64,000 nucleotides of DNA. It comes from Megachile rotundata. Its lineage: Eukaryota; Arthropoda; Insecta; Hymenoptera; Megachilidae. Below the pieces are notes generated by a model. It was not told the DNA's origin, did not search any database, and saw nothing but the letters and a program-made list of their open reading frames with translations. The DNA lies in the NCBI RefSeq assembly GCF_050947335.1, contig NW_027473473.1:232754-296753 (forward strand), read 5' to 3'. Positions 62,003 through 64,000 of the stretch are shown here, piece after piece; positions within the stretch are counted from its first letter, which is position 1; the number at the start of each line of letters is the position of its first letter. Both the position numbers and the translations under genes were made by a program.

Positions 62003-64000
62003 TTGTGTGATTGTGTGACTGTGTGATTGTGTGATTGTGTGATTGTGCGATTGTGATTGTGTGATTGTGTGATTGTGTGATTGTGTGACTGTGTGATTGT
62101 GTGATTGTGTGATTTTGTGATTGTGTGATTGTGTGATTGCGTGATTGTGTGATTGTGTGATTGTGTGATTGTGTGATTGAGTGATTGTGTGATTGTGTGA
62201 TTGTGTAATTGTGATTCTGTGATTGTGTGATTGTGATTGTGTGAATGTGTGATTGTGTGATTGTGTGATTGTGTGATTGTGTGATTGTGTGATTGTGTAA
62301 TTGTGTGATTGCGTGATTGTGTAGTTGTGCGATCGTGATTGTGTGATCGTGATTGTGTGATTGCGTGATTGTGATTGTGTGATTGTGTGACTGTGATTGT
62401 GTGACCGTGATTGTGTGACCGTGATTGTGTGATCGTGATTTTGTGATTGTGTGATTGTGTGATTGTGTTACCGTTATTGTGTGACCGTGATTGTGTGACC
62501 GTGATTGTGTGATCATGATTGTGTGATCGTGATTGTGTGATCGTGATTGAGTGACCGTGATTGTGTGATCGTGATTTTGTGATTGTGTGATTGTGTGATT
62601 GTGTGAATGTGTGATTGTGTTACCGTTATTGTGTGACCGTGATTGTGTGGTTGCGACTGTGTGATTGTGACTGTGTGATTGTGACTGTGTGATTGTGTGA
62701 GTGTGTTATTGTGTGATTGAGTGATTGTGTGACTGTGTGATTGTGTGATTGTGTGATTGTGTGATTTTGTGATTGTGTGATTGTGTGATTGTGTGACCGT
62801 GATTGTGTGACCGCGATTTTGTGACCGTGATTGTGTGACCGTGATTGAGTGACCGTGATTGAGTGACCGTGATTGTGTGATCGTGTGATTGTGTGATTGT
62901 GTGATTGTGTGATTGTGATTGTGTGATTGTGATTGTGTGATTGTGATTGTGTGATTGTGATTGTGTGATTGTGATTGTGTGATTGTGATTGTGTGATTGT
63001 GATTGTGTGATTGTGATTGTGTGAATGTGATTGTGTGATTGTGATTGTGTGATTGTGATTGTGTGACCGTAATTGTGTGATCATGATTGTGTGATCGTGA
63101 TTGTGTGATCGTGATTGTGTGACCGTGATTGTGTGATCGTGATTTTGTGATTGTGTGATTGTGTGATTGTGTTACCGTTATTGTGTGACCGTGATTGTGT
63201 GGTTGCGACTGTGCGATTGTGATTGTGTGATTGTGTGATTGTGTGATTGTGTGATTGTGTGATTGTGTGATTGTGTGACTGTGTGATTGTGTGATTGTGT
63301 GATTGTGTGATTGTGTGATTGTGTGATTGTGATTGTGTGATTGTGATTGTGTGATAGTGTCTGTGTGATTGTGTGAGTGTGTGATTGTGTGATTGTGTGA
63401 TTGTGAGATTGTGTGATTGTGTGATTGAGTGATTGTGTGATTGTGTGATTGTGTGATTATGTGATTGTGTGATTGTGTGATTGTGTGATTGTGTGATTGT
63501 GTGATTGTGTGATTGTGTGATTGAGTGATTGCGTGCTTGTGTGATTGTGTGATTTTGTGATTGAGTGATTGTGTGATTGTGTGATTGTGTGATTGTGTGA
63601 ATGTGTGATTGTGTGACCGTGATTGTGTGACCGTGATTGTGTGATTGATGATTGTGTGATTGTGTGATTGTGTGATTGTGTGATTGTGTGATTGTGTGAT
63701 TGTGTGATTGTGTGATTGTGTGATTGTGTGATTGTGTGATTGTGTGATTGTGTGATTGTGTGATTGTGTGATTGTGTGATTGCGTGATTGTGTGGTTGTG
63801 CGATCGTGATTGTGTGATTGCGTGATTGTGATTGTGTGATTGTGTGACTGTGATTGTGTGACCGTGATTGTGTGACCGTAATTGTGTGATCATGATTGTG
63901 TGATCGTGATTGTGTGATCGTGATTGTGTGACCGTGATTGTGTGATCGTGATTTTGTGATTGTGTGATTGTGTGATTGTGTTACCGTTATTGTGTGACCG
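62003..64000 (+). repeat. Partial third copy of the 3.8-kb unit, cut by the window end
   Basis: From about 61.18 kb the order of variants follows the 3,792-bp unit: landmarks 61177, 61733, 62621, 63173 pair with 38463, 39030, 39846, 40384 at offsets 22,703-22,789; GTCTGGTTG 61997 pairs with 39297, and GATTGATGATTG 63643 with 40862. An extra landmark at 62469, only 152 bp before 62621, has no counterpart and marks a rearranged join. The unit runs off the window after the landmark at 63982. Confidence 0.78.
62413..62640 (+). repeat. Two landmarks 152 bp apart (rearranged join)
   Basis: A left block leads to the landmark at 62469. After one GACCG unit the sequence returns to a second left block (GACCG, GATCATG, GATCG, GATTGAGTGACCG) and a second landmark at 62621. 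It is the shortest landmark spacing in the window. The corresponding place in the 3,792-bp copies (before 39846 and 43638) has only one landmark, so this is a local insertion or unequal exchange specific to this copy. Confidence 0.82.

Larger units (their letters stand above)
181..63990 (+). repeat. TTACCGTTA cassette landmark, 72 copies counted by eye
   Basis: TACCGTTA begins at 181, 615, 1707, 2533, 3881, 4659, 5033, 5909, 6757, 8111, 8905, 9331, 10295, 11908, 12376, 14185, 15635, 16615, 17479, 17903, 18225, 18619, 20259, 21585, 21989, 22311, 22737, 23845, 24679, 26473, 27281, 27707, 28687, 30276, 30716, 32449, 33489, 35087, 36062, 36622, 37717, 38463, 39030, 39846, 40384, 41247, 42255, 42822, 43638, 44176, 45039, 46204, 47675, 49105, 50115, 50778, 52381, 53327, 53857, 54413, 54965, 56395, 57419, 58082, 59685, 60647, 61177, 61733, 62469, 62621, 63173 and 63982. 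Mean spacing is about 0.9 kb (range 152-1,809). It sits between two blocks of C-bearing 14-mers and marks each higher-order module. At 39030 and 42822 the following base differs (TACCGTTACT). Confidence 0.93.
1..64000 (+). repeat. Satellite array of GTGTGATT 8-mers and derived 14-mers (whole window)
   Basis: The whole window is a head-to-tail tandem array. The basic monomer is GTGTGATT (3 G, 4 T, 1 A, no C). The second monomer is a 14-mer, GTGTGAYYGTGATT, equal to the 8-mer followed by GTGATT. No inverted segment (AATCACAC on the + strand) appears anywhere, so orientation is uniform for 64 kb. Most deviations are single-base variants (GAGTGATT, GTGTGGTT, GTGCGATT, GTGTGAGT, GTGTGACT, GTGTGAAT) that recur at the same relative places, so they are inherited by block duplication and not independent errors. 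No transposon ends, target-site duplications, tRNA, rRNA or unique flanks were seen. Both edges are inside the array. A eukaryotic satellite is inferred from size and organisation; the species cannot be told from the sequence. Confidence 0.98.

Noticed and set aside
1..64000. CRISPR array
   Set aside because: There are no unique spacers between constant repeats; both the short units and the material between them are the same monomer family, and no cas-like gene is present.
1..64000. Telomeric repeat array
   Set aside because: The monomer lacks the G-runs of known telomere repeats (TTAGGG, TTTAGGG, TTAGG, TG1-3), and the higher-order cassette structure is not telomere-like. A subtelomeric location remains possible but unproven.
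1..64000. Centromere-specific signals such as a CENP-B box
   Set aside because: No match to the TTCG....A..CGGG pattern was seen. A centromeric role cannot be judged from the sequence alone.
1..64000. G-quadruplex or Z-DNA forming tract
   Set aside because: There are no GG runs, and the alternating purine-pyrimidine stretch is only about 5 bp before the ATT interruption in each monomer, too short for a strong Z-DNA call.
1..64000. tRNA, rRNA, transposon or terminator sequences
   Set aside because: Reading through all cassettes and runs showed only variants of the two monomers; nothing resembles these features.

Overview
The window is one uninterrupted satellite/minisatellite array. I found no gene, RNA gene, mobile element or unique sequence. 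Every stretch reduces to two related monomers read head to tail on the + strand: an 8-mer GTGTGATT, and a 14-mer GTGTGAYYGTGATT (the 8-mer plus a 6-bp GTGATT, with YY = TT, TC or CC). Both window edges lie inside the repeat, so the array is longer than 64 kb. Its size and layered organisation suggest a eukaryotic nuclear genome (heterochromatic, pericentromeric or subtelomeric DNA in a long-read assembly). Nothing in the sequence identifies the lineage.

Layout. Pure 8-mer runs (up to about 300 bp) and 14-mer runs (up to about 30 units) alternate with cytosine-bearing cassettes of a few hundred bp. The clearest landmark in a cassette is TTACCGTTA, which I count by eye 72 times, about one per 0.9 kb. 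Cassettes fall into four classes by what follows the landmark. Modules of cassette + 14-mer run + 8-mer run are arranged into larger blocks: units of 4.2-5.0 kb at 0.2-8.9 kb and 22.3-27.3 kb; a block of about 11 kb present at about 4.5-15.1 kb and again at 22.2-33.3 kb; an apparently exact 3,792-bp tandem duplication (37,951-45,534); and a 7.29/7.32-kb tandem duplication (47,393-62,002) whose copies differ by one extra 14-mer and two extra 8-mers. The last 2 kb belong to a further partial copy of the 3.8-kb unit. Diagnostic variants split the array into two sequence domains that meet near 35.5-38 kb.

Coding. The - strand of AATCACAC has no stop codon in any of its three frames. All long open frames here, up to 845 codons, are therefore a mechanical result of the repeat (peptide period HNHTITQS). 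The + strand has TGA in every frame of the 8-mer run. I annotate no CDS.

The interest of the window is structural: two monomer alphabets, CpG-bearing cassettes at a quasi-regular ~0.9-kb pitch, absence of inversions over 64 kb, and nested duplications at scales from 8 bp to about 18 kb. Coordinates were read by eye; block edges are good to a few bases where I give exact numbers and to tens of bases where I write 'about'.
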